NCBI GenBank assembly: GCA_014238065.1
Contig: JABABU010000031.1
Span: 1-64,000, forward strand
Reading direction: 5' to 3'
Source: Actinomycetota bacterium
GTDB lineage: Bacteria; Actinomycetota; Acidimicrobiia; Acidimicrobiales; Poriferisodalaceae
DNA: 64,000 nucleotides
The notes below the pieces were generated by a model. It saw only the letters and a program-made list of their open reading frames with translations. It was not told the origin of the DNA and searched no databases. The translations under genes and the position numbers were made by a program. Positions 8,789-17,325 of this stretch are shown one piece after another (position 1 is the stretch's first letter; every line of letters begins with the position of its first letter).

Positions 8789-9946
8789 CTATGCCGTTGT
8801 CCGGAGTTCTTCGATGAGTGCGTCTGTGGCGAGGCCCCACGGCGGTCGTAGAAACCCGAGTGCACGAACATCTTCGAACCACGAAGCGAAGGGGCTGCTG
8901 GCGGAGAGACTCCCCCCACCGATCACTCTTGAGATCGTCGTGAGGCACGACTCCGCCAGGTTGGCTGTTCCGAGCTTTGCCCGCCTCGCGGCCTGAGCCG
9001 CAGCAGGAGGGTCGTCCGCCTCGCACAGGTTGACGACGCTGTCGCGTGCCGCTCCGAGAAGGAACCGGTCGATCTCGGCCTCCGCCCATCCCGCTGCTTC
9101 GAAGGTGCCGAGGTCGCTCCGGCCGCGGAGCCGGCTACCGGCTTCGGCCATGGCGGTGTCGACCACTGCAGCGATGATAGAGATCCAGACAGCTGCCGAA
9201 GCGGCGATGATCGAGTCGATGTGCGCGGCCCAGCCACCGCTCCAGCTGTAGCGCCTCGCAAGGACACCTTCGAGCGAGGCACCGTGGCTTTGCGTTGCCT
9301 TCATCCCGACTCCGTCCCATGGTGCGATGAGTGACATGCCATCGACGGCGCCGCTGGGCCAATCCGCCGCTTCGATCACGAAGATGTCGGGAAATGGCTC
9401 CACGGAGTGGCCGTCGCGCACTGCTGTCGTGATGAGTCGGTCGAGGACGCCCGAACCTGACCCGAAGTGTTTGATCCCGCTGAGGGCGTACATCTCGCCC
9501 TCGACGTGGGTTGCCGATGTTGTGGTCTTCATGAAATCGCCACCGGTCCCGGGCTCGGAGGTGATGGTTCCGAGCCATGTTCCCGACATGACGGCGGCAA
9601 AGACCTCGTCGATCTCCGCGCGCCACGTTGAAGCGATGTCCGACGGAGGATCTGTCGGGAGTGCCCACCAGATGGCAACAGTCGGGTGCATGGAGGCCAC
9701 GAGGGCAAGCGAAGGATCGACAGTTGCGACTTTGGCCAGGATCCTGGTCATGGCACCAATTGATGACAGCCCGGAAAAGGAGCCGCCATGGTCAACGGGA
9801 ACGGCCAGCGTGAGATAACCCGCCGATGCAAGATCTTGGAAGTCGCCGGGATCGAGTGCTCTACGCCGGAGGCGATCTGCCCGTTGAGGGGTCCATCGTT
9901 CGACGAGTTCGTCGACTTTCGTCTCGATCTCGATGATGCTTTGCAT
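8789..9946 (-). CDS. Acyl-CoA dehydrogenase family protein
   Basis: About 385 residues from ATG 9946. An in-frame codon at 9979 would add 11 residues, but that part overlaps a likely operator and promoter, and the -10-like TACAAT (minus strand, 9953-9958) lies 6 bases before ATG 9946, which would give a leaderless message. The protein has the three-domain layout: N-terminal helices (LASAGYLTLAVPVDHGG), the flavin-binding middle (GTWLGTITSEPGTGGDF, ALSGIKHFGSGSG) and a C-terminal helical bundle. The usual catalytic Glu region is not obvious, and the middle domain resembles the DszC/flavin monooxygenase-like side branch, so oxidation of an acyl-CoA is probable but not certain. It is divergent from the aminotransferase gene. 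Confidence 0.82.
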   Translation of the reverse strand: MQSIIEIETKVDELVERWTPQRADRLRRRALDPGDFQDLASAGYLTLAVPVDHGGSFSGLSSIGAMTRILAKVATVDPSLALVASMHPTVAIWWALPTDPPSDIASTWRAEIDEVFAAVMSGTWLGTITSEPGTGGDFMKTTTSATHVEGEMYALSGIKHFGSGSGVLDRLITTAVRDGHSVEPFPDIFVIEAADWPSGAVDGMSLIAPWDGVGMKATQSHGASLEGVLARRYSWSGGWAAHIDSIIAASAAVWISIIAAVVDTAMAEAGSRLRGRSDLGTFEAAGWAEAEIDRFLLGAARDSVVNLCEADDPPAAAQAARRAKLGTANLAESCLTTISRVIGGGSLSASSPFASWFEDVRALGFLRPPWGLATDALIEELRTTA

Positions 9947-9953
9947 CCAAGGA

Positions 9954-9970
9954 TTGTATTGACGCAACAA
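9954..9970. promoter_or_regulatory. Candidate operator TTGTATTGACGCAACAA
   Basis: This 17-mer matches 16 of 17 bases of the site at 60736-60752 in front of the XRE regulator. It contains the outer inverted repeat TTGT...ACAA. It lies in the divergent region between the acyl-CoA dehydrogenase and the aminotransferase and overlaps TACAAT (minus strand, 9953-9958), a likely -10 box of the dehydrogenase, so a bound protein would block that promoter. Inference from two copies only; a match of this quality can also arise by chance in 64 kb. Confidence 0.45.
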
Positions 9971-10082
9971 CCGCCTCACTGAAGCGAAGATTCTCGAAAA
10001 AATTTCCTTCGATCTGTCGCAATTCTTTCCGAATCGACAGGAAACGAAACGTCAGCTGTGCTAAATTATCTTTCACGTCGCT

Positions 10083-10096
10083 CGGGAGAACTCCCG
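10083..10096. promoter_or_regulatory. Perfect palindrome followed by T-rich tract in aminotransferase leader
   Basis: CGGGAG-AA-CTCCCG, followed within a few bases by TTTCTGCTTTTT (10101-10112), just before the aminotransferase start at 10126. An AT-rich segment with TAAATT (about 10063) precedes it and may be the promoter. The 2-base centre is too tight for an ideal RNA hairpin, so a DNA-level operator is as likely as an attenuator. Confidence 0.35.
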
Positions 10097-10125
10097 GGCG
10101 TTTCTGCTTTTTGAGGTTCGGCCCA

Positions 10126-11442
10126 GTGACGCTCTCTCCTCCCAGCCGTTCGAGCAACGCAACCAGTGATCTCGCTGAGCGCTACGCACGAGTGCTTCCC
10201 TCGTTTGTGAAGCCGATGTACGCCGAGCCGATGTCGATCGATCACGGTCAAGGCAGCTATGTCTGGGACATCGAAGGCAATCGGTACCTTGATTTCTTCG
10301 GTGGTGTCCTGACCACCATGGTCGGCCACAACAACCCCACCGTCACCGCCGCGGTACAGGCTCAGGCGGCGAAGGTCATGCACACGTCGACGCTGTATCT
10401 CTCGAAGCCGATGATCGAACTGGCCGAGGAGATTGCGTCCGTCTCCGGCATTCCTGACGCGCGAGTGTTCTTCACGACCTCAGGTACCGAAGCGAATGAC
10501 ACCGCCATCCTGCTCGCCACGTCGTATCGCAAGTCGAATCAAGTACTGGCGATGCGCAACAGCTATCACGGCCGCTCCTTCACTGCCCAGGCCGTCACCT
10601 CCCACGCGTCGTGGTCCTCCACCAGCTTGAGTGGGCTGCAGGTCAATTTCGTCCAGGGCCCATACCGCCTCCGTAGTCCGTTTGCTCATCTCGAAGACGA
10701 TGCATTTGTCGCGGCATGTACCGACGACTTGGTGCAGTTGCTCGACATGACCAGCGCCGGCGACGTAGCGTGTCTCATCGCCGAACCGATTCAGGGTGTC
10801 GGCGGATTCGCCACCCCACCCGATGGCATGTTCGGATCAATCCACAAAGAACTGTCGAACCGGGGGATCCTCTACATCTCCGACGAGGTACAGACCGGCT
10901 GGGGTAGAACCGGAGATCACTTCTGGGGCTACCAAGCTCACGACATCGTGCCCGACATGCTCACCTTCGCCAAAGGTGTGGGGAACGGCATCACACTCGC
11001 TGGCATCGTGGCTCGCGCCGACATCATGGACACGATCAAGGTCACGTCGTTCTCGACGTTTGGTGGTAACCCGCTGTCTGCGGCTTCGGGCCTTGCGACG
11101 CTCGACTACGTGAGGTCGAACGATCTTCAGGGCAACGCCAAGACGCGTGGTGCTCAGTTCGAGGCTGAGTTCAGACCTGTTGTCGAGCGCACTCCGTGGA
11201 TCGCCGAGCTCCGTGGCCGCGGCTTGATGCAGGCCTTCGAGATGACATCACCCGACTCGCTCGAACCAGATGCGGCCAGGACCGGCGCGGTGCTCGAGGC
11301 AGCCAAGACCCATGGGCTGCTCGTCGGAAAGGGTGGGCTCTACGGGAATGTCATCCGGCTCGCACCGATGCTCGACGTCACCGAGGCTGAGATGTCAGAG
11401 GGCACCGCGGCGCTCGCGGCAGCTGTCTCCGACGCGAACTGA
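10126..11442 (+). CDS. Class III PLP-dependent aminotransferase (AGXT2-like)
   Basis: 438 residues from GTG 10126, chosen because TGAGG lies 10 bases upstream; TTG 10111 is the longer alternative without ribosome site. Fold-type I features are complete: FFTTSGTEANDTA (phosphate binding), SYHGRS, EPIQGVGG, SDEVQTGWGRTG with the PLP Asp, and TFAKGVGNGI with the Schiff-base Lys near 285. The nearest functional group by pattern is alanine-glyoxylate/beta-aminoisobutyrate aminotransferase 2 and other omega-transaminases, so transfer from beta-alanine-like or D/L-alanine donors to glyoxylate or pyruvate is likely. It is divergent from the acyl-CoA dehydrogenase and convergent with the transpeptidase (4-base gap). 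Confidence 0.9.
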   Translation: MTLSPPSRSSNATSDLAERYARVLPSFVKPMYAEPMSIDHGQGSYVWDIEGNRYLDFFGGVLTTMVGHNNPTVTAAVQAQAAKVMHTSTLYLSKPMIELAEEIASVSGIPDARVFFTTSGTEANDTAILLATSYRKSNQVLAMRNSYHGRSFTAQAVTSHASWSSTSLSGLQVNFVQGPYRLRSPFAHLEDDAFVAACTDDLVQLLDMTSAGDVACLIAEPIQGVGGFATPPDGMFGSIHKELSNRGILYISDEVQTGWGRTGDHFWGYQAHDIVPDMLTFAKGVGNGITLAGIVARADIMDTIKVTSFSTFGGNPLSAASGLATLDYVRSNDLQGNAKTRGAQFEAEFRPVVERTPWIAELRGRGLMQAFEMTSPDSLEPDAARTGAVLEAAKTHGLLVGKGGLYGNVIRLAPMLDVTEAEMSEGTAALAAAVSDAN

Positions 11443-11446
11443 CCGC

Positions 11447-12937
11447 TCAGGGGCGGTCGCGATAGACCCACACATCGATGCCGATCGGGGCGAGATCGGC
11501 GTGATACCAGTAGTTCATAGCTGCGATGGTCAGGCGCGAGCAGCCATGCGATGCCGGATAGCTCGGTACCGAACTGGACCCATGGAAAGCGATACCGCCG
11601 TTGAAGTACTTGGGGCGCCACAGCGAGCCGAGGTGGGAGACACGCCATCCGTTCGGGCGTTCCCAGTTCACCGAATAGCGGCCCTCCGGTGTCTTGGCAC
11701 GATACCAACGCCCGTCATACTCGTACGGTCTCTCGGAGCCGGTGCTGGTGTTGAAGGTCCAGAGCGTCTCGCCGTCGCGTACGACAAACACGAGCTGACG
11801 TGTGAGGTCGAGTTCGATGATGTTGCCGTCGGCAGTCGCCGGCCGTGGTCGAGAGGCAATGACGAGTTGCTGCATCGTCACCGCGTCGGCCTTTCCGGTT
11901 CTCGGAAGCCCAACCCACTTCTGGAACGCCATGACTGCCTGTGAGGTGAGCCCGCCATATGCCCCGTCGATGTTCCCGAGCCAGTATCCGAGATCGGTGA
12001 GGCGTTGTTGGAGAGCGGCGACGTCGGGTCCTCGTGAACCGCGACGTACCTCGGTGGTCTGGCCGTAGAGCAACCAGTAACCGCCGTCTGGAGTCGAGTC
12101 GATCGCCACCACCGGAGCGGTCAAGGCACCGGGCATCGTTGAAGCGTTGCCGTGGTCGCCGGCTTCATAGGCCGCAACATCACCGTCGCTGTACGCCAAA
12201 AGATAGCCCGCTCCGGAACCGGCGATGGAAGCGACTTTCGATGGGTGGCCTGCACCGCTCGCGCTGCCCTTGTAGGTGGCTGTGCCGAACGTGAAGACGC
12301 CTCCGTCAGTTGCTGCGAGCCAGTATCCGTTTCCGTCTGGGGCTGAAGCGATGTCCACGATGTCGCCGGCAAGACGTTGACCAGGGCCGAGTTGACCGGG
12401 CACCGAACCAACGAACGGGGCATCGCCGAAGGTGAACACCCCTCCATCTGATCCGATGATCCAGTAGCCAAGACCCGTTGGGGTCGGGGTCATCGCGACG
12501 ATCGGTTTGGCGAGCTCAGCCCCTGGTGGCAAGGCTCCAGGGACCGAGCCGAGGAACGCGGCATCACCGAATGCGAAAACTCCGCCGTCGGACGCGGTCA
12601 GCCAGTAGCCACCCCCGCTTGCTGTTGGGGCCATGTCGACGATCGGAGCGCGCAACTGGATACCGGCGGCGTCTCCAATCCATTTCGCATCTCCGAAGGC
12701 ATGGACCGTGCCGTCGAGCGTGACGATCCAGTAGCCGTCACCTGTGCTCATGGCCGCGAGCGACGCGACGTTCGGTATGCCGTCGCCAAAGGGTCCGAAG
12801 TCGCTCGCCGGACCGAATGCGCTGACAGCGCCTGAGACACGATCGGAGGCCAACGGATGCTCGATGGTTCCGCCAGGACTCGTCAGCAGGGCTGCGAACA
12901 GAAAGAGCGAGATCACTCCAACAAGACTTTGCTGCAC
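11447..12937 (-). CDS. Secreted L,D-transpeptidase with FGDA repeats and peptidoglycan-binding domain
   Basis: 496 residues from GTG 12937, chosen over TTG 12949 because GGAGG lies 5-6 bases upstream. A signal peptide (residues 1-25, VISLFLFAALLTSPGG) is followed by about six repeats of the form GYW(L/I)xxxDGxVFxFGDAxxxGS (residues 60-290), probably a beta-propeller. Residues 305-360 are a PG_binding_1 module (RGSRGPDVAALQQRLTDLGY). The YkuD domain ends with IAFHGSS and SHGCSRL near 475, where Cys is the nucleophile. The enzyme should make 3-3 cross-links or attach proteins to peptidoglycan outside the membrane. The repeat region may bind wall polymer or position the catalyst. Confidence 0.92.
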   Translation of the reverse strand: MQQSLVGVISLFLFAALLTSPGGTIEHPLASDRVSGAVSAFGPASDFGPFGDGIPNVASLAAMSTGDGYWIVTLDGTVHAFGDAKWIGDAAGIQLRAPIVDMAPTASGGGYWLTASDGGVFAFGDAAFLGSVPGALPPGAELAKPIVAMTPTPTGLGYWIIGSDGGVFTFGDAPFVGSVPGQLGPGQRLAGDIVDIASAPDGNGYWLAATDGGVFTFGTATYKGSASGAGHPSKVASIAGSGAGYLLAYSDGDVAAYEAGDHGNASTMPGALTAPVVAIDSTPDGGYWLLYGQTTEVRRGSRGPDVAALQQRLTDLGYWLGNIDGAYGGLTSQAVMAFQKWVGLPRTGKADAVTMQQLVIASRPRPATADGNIIELDLTRQLVFVVRDGETLWTFNTSTGSERPYEYDGRWYRAKTPEGRYSVNWERPNGWRVSHLGSLWRPKYFNGGIAFHGSSSVPSYPASHGCSRLTIAAMNYWYHADLAPIGIDVWVYRDRP

Positions 12938-13045
12938 TGATTCCTCCAAACTCGGCTCGCTGAGCTCAGAGTCTTACAGGACCAGCCATCCTCGAACACC
13001 CCTCAACGGTCCCGTACTCTCGGACCAATCGCTGCCATAGGGACG

Positions 13046-13702
13046 TTGAACGAGGGATCGCTGCACGCGGCGCTGAAGACGCGCTACGCCGAGCGCGGAT
13101 CGAAAGAAGAGTTCGAGCTCGAAGGCTTCGTGGTCGACATCAGGTCGGGCGAAGGCATCGTCGAGATTCAGACAGGCTCATTTGGTGCCATGGGTTCCAA
13201 ACTCGACCGCCTGCTTCCGGACCATCAGGTACTGGTGGTTCACCCGATCGCTCGACGCATCACCTTGGCCAGGAAAGGCATGGCCGATCGGCGCTCGCCG
13301 AAGCGTGGCCGACTCCACGATCTCTTCGATGAACTCGTCAGCATTCCGACCCTCATCGATCATCCCAACTTCTCGCTCGAGGTGGTGATGGTCGATGAGC
13401 GACGTGTGAAGGTGCACGACCCGAGTCTCCGACGCCGCAGAGGCGGGTGGCGCACAGTCGACCGTCAGCTGCTCGATGTGGTGGCGACCCATCGGTTCGA
13501 GTCCGCCGATGATCTGATGGCCTTTCTGCCGGATGACCTGCCGGAGACCTTCACGACGGCCGACATCTGCGCTGAGCAGCCCTTCGGGCGTCCGACGGCT
13601 CAGAAAATCGCATATTGCCTCCGTGCTCTCGACAAGATCGCTGTCGTCGACCGCGGCAGAACCGGCTACCGGTACGTTCTCACCGGAGACACCGCGGCGT
13701 AG
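13046..13702 (+). CDS. Conserved hypothetical protein with nuclease-like N terminus
   Basis: 218 residues, TTG start. Residues 20-45 read GFVVDIRSGEGIVEIQTGSFGAMGSKL; an Asp on one strand followed by E-x-Q on the next resembles the PD-(D/E)xK fold used by nucleases and some non-catalytic relatives. A basic linker (KGMADRRSPKRGRLHDLFDEL) leads to a predicted helical region, and residues 165-215 (FTTADICAEQPFGRPTAQKIAYCLRALDKIAVVDRGRTGYRY) look like a winged helix. I recognise it as a widespread unnamed family; nuclease activity is unproven and the active-site Lys is replaced by Gln. It stands alone between two minus-strand genes. Confidence 0.7.
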   Translation: MNEGSLHAALKTRYAERGSKEEFELEGFVVDIRSGEGIVEIQTGSFGAMGSKLDRLLPDHQVLVVHPIARRITLARKGMADRRSPKRGRLHDLFDELVSIPTLIDHPNFSLEVVMVDERRVKVHDPSLRRRRGGWRTVDRQLLDVVATHRFESADDLMAFLPDDLPETFTTADICAEQPFGRPTAQKIAYCLRALDKIAVVDRGRTGYRYVLTGDTAA

Positions 13703-13773
13703 CGCGGTCTGGCGGCGGGTGCTGCGTGAAGCTGTCACACACCACCCGGTCGGTTGAGTGTGGCGGTCCTGAC

Positions 13774-15360
13774 CTAGATGGCGACGTCTATGCGCTTCAT
13801 GTCGTGGCCGGTTGCCCCGTTCGGAGCTGGGTTAGATGTCATGTCGGTCTGTGTGGCCCCGGTGCCATCGGTGGCGCGAACGCTGAGGACGTAGCGTCCC
13901 TCGGCTAGTTCGACGTCATGGAACCACTGGACCCAAGACTCGTCACCTATGTCAGGGCCGAGTGACGCCTCGGCCCACGGACCTTCGTCGACTCTGACCT
14001 CCACCTTCGAGATTCCGCGGGTTGGTGCCCACGCAACACCTGCGACGGTGATCGTTCCTGGTGCGACGGGGCCACTCGGCACGTCGATTCGGGATTGCGT
14101 TTTGATCGGCCCCTCCTTCGACCAACCCCGGGAGATCCAGTAGCCGTGGTTGTTCTCCCAATCGTTGATCTCGATCTCATCGAGCCACTTGGTTGCCGAG
14201 ACGTAGCCGTACACGCCGGCGATCACGAGACGCGCCGGGAAGCCGTGTCGCGTGGGAAGAGGCTCGCCGTTCATGCCGACCGCAACGAGCGCGGTTCGTC
14301 CGTCGCCGACGATCGATGTCGGGAACCCGGCGGTGAAGTCATCGACCGATTTCGCAAACACCTGTGTCCCTCCGGGCTGGACGCCGGCTTCTTCGAGCAG
14401 ATCCTCCAGAGGGACACCCGTCCATCGTGCGTTGCCGACAAGATCGCCCCCCACACGGTTCGACACGCAACTCAGCGTCACGTCAGCTTCGGTGGTGGCG
14501 CGTGCCAGAAGCTCGTCGTAGGTGAATTCGAGTTCGTTGTCGACGAGTCCCTTGACCTTGAGCGACCATCCCACCGGGTCAACCTGAGGAACAGTGAACG
14601 CCGTGTCGATTCTGTAGAAGTCGTCGTTCGGGGTGTACAGCGGAGTCATTCCGGGTATCGCCAGGGCCTCTTGGAAGGGAGGCAGCGTGCTCGGTGTCAC
14701 CACTGTTGAGAGGTCGACTTGGGCTCGGGTTGCCTCGATACTGGCTCGGTTGGCCAGTCGCCGACCGATGATCGGAGCAAACACGACCGCCCCGAGGCCA
14801 CCGACCGCGGTGAGCATGAAACGTCGTCGGTCCTCTGTCGTGGCCGCTGGGCGTGACGCACCGGAGGCCAGCTGGAGGAGGTAGTAGATGGCGAGTGAGC
14901 CGAGGACCACTGCGACACCAGCTGGAACGATGGCCCACCATCCCGAGGCGAGAGGATTGCGAACCGTGGCGAGCACGCCGAGGGTCGCCACGATGGACGT
15001 GGCGACTGGGGCCACCCACGCTCTGCGCCGGGTCGCAGGGCCGACGAGGCTGCCGAGCAGAACGCAGATGACGACGATGCCAACTGCGAGCGCCGGCTTG
15101 TCGTTGGTCCCGAAGGTCTCGATACCGAATTTGACGAGGGTGCTCGGGGAGAGGTCGATGACGGCTTCGCCGACGGACTCGACTATTGAGGGGATGCGTG
15201 TTGAAAACCCTGCGACCAACTCGGTGGTCGCGAGGGCCACACCGGCTCCGAGGACTCCCGCCATCCGCTCGCGACCGGGCGCGGTTCTGCCGGTGGTCGG
15301 TTCGTCGGGGAGGGACGACTCGAGGTCGGTCTCCGGTGTTTCGATCTCGCTCACGGACAA
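13774..15360 (-). CDS. Membrane-anchored sulfite-oxidase-like molybdopterin oxidoreductase
   Basis: 528 residues. An N-terminal part with about five hydrophobic segments (residues 30-170) anchors a periplasm-facing catalytic domain. The Mo-cofactor domain (residues 235-400) contains YTPNDDFYRIDTAF and TLSCVSNRVGGDLVGNARWTG; Cys of LSCVSN is the expected molybdenum ligand. It continues with GVPLEDLLEEAG, PTRHGFPARLVIAGVYG and ISRGWSKEGPI, then the Mo-co dimerisation domain with PTRGISKVEVRVDEGPW. No haem domain is present, so electrons must pass to a separate carrier. The substrate (sulfite, S- or N-oxides) is not predictable. The gene is monocistronic, 205 bases from the divergent hydrolase. 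Confidence 0.9.
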   Translation of the reverse strand: MSVSEIETPETDLESSLPDEPTTGRTAPGRERMAGVLGAGVALATTELVAGFSTRIPSIVESVGEAVIDLSPSTLVKFGIETFGTNDKPALAVGIVVICVLLGSLVGPATRRRAWVAPVATSIVATLGVLATVRNPLASGWWAIVPAGVAVVLGSLAIYYLLQLASGASRPAATTEDRRRFMLTAVGGLGAVVFAPIIGRRLANRASIEATRAQVDLSTVVTPSTLPPFQEALAIPGMTPLYTPNDDFYRIDTAFTVPQVDPVGWSLKVKGLVDNELEFTYDELLARATTEADVTLSCVSNRVGGDLVGNARWTGVPLEDLLEEAGVQPGGTQVFAKSVDDFTAGFPTSIVGDGRTALVAVGMNGEPLPTRHGFPARLVIAGVYGYVSATKWLDEIEINDWENNHGYWISRGWSKEGPIKTQSRIDVPSGPVAPGTITVAGVAWAPTRGISKVEVRVDEGPWAEASLGPDIGDESWVQWFHDVELAEGRYVLSVRATDGTGATQTDMTSNPAPNGATGHDMKRIDVAI

Positions 15361-15565
15361 ACATTACGAATACCAGCGCTGACGGTTCCGTTGATGCCTG
15401 GTGTTCCTCAAATGTTCACTTTCTCGGTCGAGAGTCCGTTACTGCCTTCTGGATGTAGCTGCCGCCGGCGATAGGTTGTCTCGCTGTCGGCGCCGAAAGA
15501 CCTGTGCTTCTGAGCAGAGCCGACCTGCAACAGCGCTTGGGGTGACGTGACATGGGTGCTGCGAG

Positions 15566-16489
15566 ATGACTGAACGGATGGAAGAGCGTTCGTATCCAGG
15601 AGCACGCCGGCCCGATCGTCGTCGAACCGTGGACAGCTTCGGTGTTGGCTTGTCAGTGGTGGAGTGGGGAGACAGCGATGGACCCCCGATTCTGCTCGCT
15701 CACGGAGGCTTTGACTTCGCAGGCACGTACGACCTGCTGGCGCCGCGGCTTGCCGACGCCGGATGGCGGGTGGTCAGCTGGGATCAGCGTGGCCACGGCG
15801 ACTCGGACCACGCGGTGCTCTACACGTGGGATGCCGATATTCGAGATTCGCTGCGCGTGCTCGAGTCGACCTGCGATGGCCCTGTTCCCTTCGTCGGACA
15901 CTCGAAGGGCGGGGGAATGATGATGACGCTGGCCGAGGCACGCCCGGATCGCTGCAGTGCCATTGTCAACCTCGACGGACTTCCCACGAAACGAACCCAG
16001 CCCGACGTCGCCGATCATGACAGAACCAGAATGCTGGCCGAAGACCTGTCTGACTGGCTCGACCATCGCCGGCGCATCGCCGAACTCGAACGCAAGCCAG
16101 GGACGATCGAGGAACTCGCGGCCCGTAGAGCGCGGATGAACCCGCGACTCGACACCGGCTGGCTCGAGTACCTGGTGACGGTCGGAGCACGACGCGACAT
16201 CGATGGCTGGCGGTGGAAACTCGATCCTGCGATGCGTTTCGGTGGCTTCGGGCCGTGGCGTCCAGAGTGGGCGCTACACAGGATGCGCGGTCTTGCCGTG
16301 CCATTTCTCGGTGTGCTCGGACTCGTGTACGAGGAGATGGGTTGGGGAACAGTGCCTGAAGATCTCGCCGGCTATCTACCGGTTGGCGGCCGGCTTGTGA
16401 CCCTCGAAGACACCGGGCATTTCGTTCACATCGAACGTACCGACGTCGTCGCTGGGCACATCACCGACTTCCTGGGAGGCTCGACGTGA
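15566..16489 (+). CDS. Alpha/beta hydrolase
   Basis: 307 residues. It shows LLAHGGFDF (oxyanion), SWDQRGHGDSD, the nucleophile elbow GHSKGGG with Ser near 112, and a C-terminal catalytic His in DTGHFVHIE near 290. The sequence is that of an active serine hydrolase with a helical lid between residues 145 and 235. The substrate is unknown. Its stop overlaps the start of the next hydrolase-like gene by 4 bases (GTGA), so the two are translationally coupled and probably work together. Confidence 0.86.
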   Translation: MTERMEERSYPGARRPDRRRTVDSFGVGLSVVEWGDSDGPPILLAHGGFDFAGTYDLLAPRLADAGWRVVSWDQRGHGDSDHAVLYTWDADIRDSLRVLESTCDGPVPFVGHSKGGGMMMTLAEARPDRCSAIVNLDGLPTKRTQPDVADHDRTRMLAEDLSDWLDHRRRIAELERKPGTIEELAARRARMNPRLDTGWLEYLVTVGARRDIDGWRWKLDPAMRFGGFGPWRPEWALHRMRGLAVPFLGVLGLVYEEMGWGTVPEDLAGYLPVGGRLVTLEDTGHFVHIERTDVVAGHITDFLGGST

Positions 16490-17145
16490 CGGTCTCGGTG
16501 ACGATGATTCAACACATGCGAGCCGAACTGGCTCTGCATCAGCTGAGGGAAGGCGATGGGCGGCCGCTACTGATGCTCCACGGTCTCGGCGAGCGGACGC
16601 CAGGCTCGGTTCCGCTGTATGCCGACCGCTGGCCCGGCCCGATCTTCGGACTCGACTTCACCGGTCACGGAGCTTCGACGGTGCCGGTTGGTGGTGGCTA
16701 CACCGCAGAAGCGTTGATGAGCGATACCGACGCTGCGTTGGATCACATCGGGGAGGCGACCGTCGTCGGGCGTGGACTCGGCGCCTACGTCGCGCTGCAG
16801 ATCGCCGGAGCGAGACCGATGCTGGTGAAGGGTGCTGTGCTCGCCGATGGTCCCGGCCTGTTCGGCGGGGCTTCGGGGCCGACCACTCCGTTTGTGCTGG
16901 CACCGAGTGGACTCGAGGCCGGAACCTCACCCGACCCGTTCGCGCTGATGGAACTGAGTCGCGACATCCGCCCGACCGACTACGCGATGAGCTTTCTCCG
17001 CCAGGCTGTTCAGCTTTCTGATCTCCAAGTTCCCGTGACGATAGCGGCAGTCGGTCGGCCCGATTGGCTGGCCGCGGTCGCGTCGGATCCATCGATCGTG
17101 TTCACGCCGCTCGAATCGGCACTGGAGAACTACGCGTCGATCTGA
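16486..17145 (+). CDS. Catalytically degenerate alpha/beta hydrolase-fold protein
   Basis: 219 residues, GTG start overlapping the upstream stop. The fold is clear (LLMLHGLGER, FGLDFTGHGAST), but the nucleophile elbow reads VVGRGLGAYVALQ: the expected G-x-S-x-G has Gly in place of Ser. The chain is also short and has no recognisable terminal catalytic His, so it is probably not a classical hydrolase. Translational coupling to the intact hydrolase upstream suggests a partner, regulator or non-enzymatic binding subunit. It could also be a lyase or ligand-binding member of the fold, where the Ser is not needed. Confidence 0.75.
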   Translation: MTVSVTMIQHMRAELALHQLREGDGRPLLMLHGLGERTPGSVPLYADRWPGPIFGLDFTGHGASTVPVGGGYTAEALMSDTDAALDHIGEATVVGRGLGAYVALQIAGARPMLVKGAVLADGPGLFGGASGPTTPFVLAPSGLEAGTSPDPFALMELSRDIRPTDYAMSFLRQAVQLSDLQVPVTIAAVGRPDWLAAVASDPSIVFTPLESALENYASI

Positions 17146-17159
17146 ACCTCACAAGTCCA

Positions 17160-17178
17160 CCACATGAAGTGAAATATC
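17160..17178 (+). promoter_or_regulatory. Motif CCACATGAAGTGAAATATC shared with another promoter region
   Basis: This 19-mer upstream of the subtilase gene matches 16 of 19 bases with CCACATAAAGTGAGATTTC at 48414-48432 upstream of the FtsH-like gene. Both lie in unusually AT-rich leaders of proteolysis genes. It may be a regulator site or extended promoter element; based on two copies only. Confidence 0.25.
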
Positions 17179-17190
17179 AAACTACCTATG

Positions 17191-17258
17191 GTGACCAATA
17201 ACATCACTTTCTGTCATAAAAAGGCCATCTCGATGACCACATGGGCAACATTGGTCAC
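17191..17258. repeat. Perfect 9-bp inverted repeat in AT-rich leader
   Basis: GTGACCAAT (17191-17199) and its exact complement ATTGGTCAC (17250-17258) are separated by 50 bases in the low-GC region upstream of the subtilase. The spacing of about five helical turns between arm starts would suit a looping or paired operator; as RNA it would make a long-loop stem. Confidence 0.4.
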
Positions 17259-17325
17259 TGAGGGCGTCTAAATCCACAGCCGAAGCTCTATCGACTGAAA
17301 CAATCGGCCGGTACCGTTGGGTTGC

